From Deltaproteobacteria bacterium Ga0077539 (GTDB lineage: Bacteria > Myxococcota_A > Polyangia > Polyangiales > Ga0077539): a stretch of DNA of 64,000 nt. The notes beneath the pieces are model-generated. The model saw nothing but the letters and a program-made list of their open reading frames with translations, was not told the origin of the DNA and did not search any database. The translations under genes and the position numbers were made by a program. Positions 62,991-64,000 of the stretch are shown in pieces; position 1 is the stretch's first letter, and each line of letters begins with the position of its first letter. Location: positions 1 through 64,000 of the forward strand of contig LNEO01000085.1 in assembly GCA_001465015.1 (NCBI GenBank), read 5' to 3'.

Positions 62991-64000
62991 TCAGCGCGCC
63001 GCTGAAAAGTCGCAGCTGTTCGCGGGCATGTTGTTCGCGCACCGCGGCGGAAGCGTCGCGCGAGGCGCGCCCATCCACACGCTCTGGATAAACGAGAAGA
63101 TCTGCTCGCGCGCCGCCAGACCAGCCGGCGTGTCGCGCGCGCCAAAGCCGTGCACGTCGTACGCGCCGGTCACGTTGGACGGCACTCGATACTGCGTAAA
63201 CGAAACGCCGTTGACGACCGTGTCGTTCATCGCGCGCGTCACGCCCGGCACCGTCGAGAGCGGCGCGCCGATCTGCGAAGCGCCCGTGGCGGTCGCGACC
63301 ATCTCCGTTCCGGGCGCAGGAAGCACAGGGTCCCCCATGCTCTGCTGCACCACGAGCGGAACCCGTCGCGCCATCGCCGCGCCCGCCCAGTTCGCGCCGT
63401 CGATCGCGTCGAAGTTGCTCTGCGCGATCGCCACCGCGAGCTGAAGGTTTACGTCGGAGCGGTAGTTCGCGAGCAACACCCCGCGCCCCAACGAGAACAC
63501 CGACGAGAGCACCAGATACCCCGTCCAACCCGCGCCGGGAACGTTGAGCACCGCCGCCTCGATCGACGGCTCGAGCTGCGAGAGCACGAGGCCTAGCGTT
63601 CCGCCAAGCGATCCGCCCGCCCACACTTGCCGGGTCGTATCCACTCGACGCCCAGCGGCAGGGTTGACCATCGTGCCCAGCATCGGCGCAGCGAGCGCGT
63701 CGCCGAGCCTCCCGGCGAGCGCGCGCTGAATCGCGCACACCTCCGCGAGGCTCTGTTGCGTGAGCGCCGCAGCCCACTCGCTGCCAGTCGCCGCCCGCTG
63801 CAGCCCGCCGATCGTCTCGATCACGTCATCCGCGGTCAGCCCCGCGAAACGAACGCTCACCTTCGCAGCGCCGACCCGAGCGATGTCCGGGTCGAAGCTG
63901 TCGTCCGTGTAGTCGCCGCCGAGGCCGTGACCGAAGAGAATCGCTCGATATCCGCCAGTGCCCCGCGGGATCGTCACCCGAAACGGCGCGTCGTGCATGC
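62991..64000 (-). CDS. alpha/beta hydrolase-fold protein, 5' end outside window
   Basis: Partial protein whose N-terminus lies beyond position 64000. The visible part has the oxyanion-type segment ILFGHGLGGDY and the nucleophile elbow WAGGSLGGTLG (GxSxG), compatible with a secreted lipase or esterase. There is a later Asp in SMGDPVLPAPG, and a His in DVHGFG could complete the triad. Two cysteines near the end (RCANNMPANSC) suggest an exported disulphide. The reading frame is open to the window edge, so the start cannot be set. Confidence 0.75.
   Translation of the reverse strand, partial: MHDAPFRVTIPRGTGGYRAILFGHGLGGDYTDDSFDPDIARVGAAKVSVRFAGLTADDVIETIGGLQRAATGSEWAAALTQQSLAEVCAIQRALAGRLGDALAAPMLGTMVNPAAGRRVDTTRQVWAGGSLGGTLGLVLSQLEPSIEAAVLNVPGAGWTGYLVLSSVFSLGRGVLLANYRSDVNLQLAVAIAQSNFDAIDGANWAGAAMARRVPLVVQQSMGDPVLPAPGTEMVATATGASQIGAPLSTVPGVTRAMNDTVVNGVSFTQYRVPSNVTGAYDVHGFGARDTPAGLAAREQIFSFIQSVWMGAPRATLPPRCANNMPANSCDFSAAR

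Overview
The window looks like chromosomal DNA of a high-G+C member of the Myxococcota (Polyangia or Sandaracinaceae-like). This is inferred from gene content, because no rRNA or tRNA was found. The supporting signs are abundant lipoproteins with Asp/Thr/Pro-rich linkers, Cys/Asp-rich secreted lipoproteins in paralogous sets, a Pkn-type Ser/Thr kinase with a zinc ribbon, a multidomain class III cyclase, a bacterial carotenoid pathway, TonB systems and an NtrC-type two-component pair. Coding is dense on both strands. The very long antisense ORFs in the track are G+C shadows.

Layout. 0-7 kb: 5'-truncated ATP-dependent DNA ligase, DEDDh exonuclease, two helical-repeat proteins and a HelD-like ATPase. 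7-11 kb: a frameshifted outer-membrane barrel gene and a PHP-domain lipoprotein. 11-18 kb: ExbB-ExbD-TonB, a TonB-dependent receptor and a beta-helix lipoprotein. 18-21.5 kb: DEAD-box helicase, then a small operon of a duplicated Cys-motif protein, a membrane protein and a YhbY/CRM-domain protein. 21.6-25.6 kb: two tandem paralogous beta-propeller lipoproteins; a third copy lies at 41.7-43.6 kb. 25.8-28 kb: a TPM-domain protein, a membrane protein and an 80-bp tandem repeat. 28-30.7 kb: histidine kinase and sigma-54 activator. 30.7-34.4 kb: a second TonB receptor with a lipoprotein. 34.5-36 kb: nicotinamidase and an NrtR-like Nudix regulator behind a perfect palindrome. 36-36.4 kb: a selenoprotein gene missed by standard ORF calling. 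36.4-41.7 kb: carotenoid genes (acyl-CoA dehydrogenase, crtB, crtD, crtC), with a further desaturase at 52-54 kb. 43.7-49 kb: a DHH phosphoesterase and two tandem VWA lipoproteins. 49-64 kb: RluA-type synthase, Ser/Thr kinase, crtI, a Tat-exported thioredoxin-fold protein, a PEGA-like protein, recA, an SRPBCC-cyclase fusion, a DsbA-DsbA-parvulin lipoprotein, a CPBP protease, TtcA, a calcium-repeat lipoprotein and a truncated alpha/beta hydrolase.

How genes work together. The first TonB cluster carries receptor, energy-transducing motor and a surface lipoprotein, so it could be a self-contained uptake system; the second receptor has only a lipoprotein and would have to borrow a motor. CrtB, CrtI, CrtD and CrtC together would make phytoene, desaturate it and hydrate the end group. 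The nicotinamidase and NrtR-like genes form an NAD-salvage unit with a candidate operator. The most unusual single item is the in-frame TGA in a thioredoxin-fold, ArsC/Spx-like gene at 36.06-36.40 kb, which gives a UxxC redox motif.
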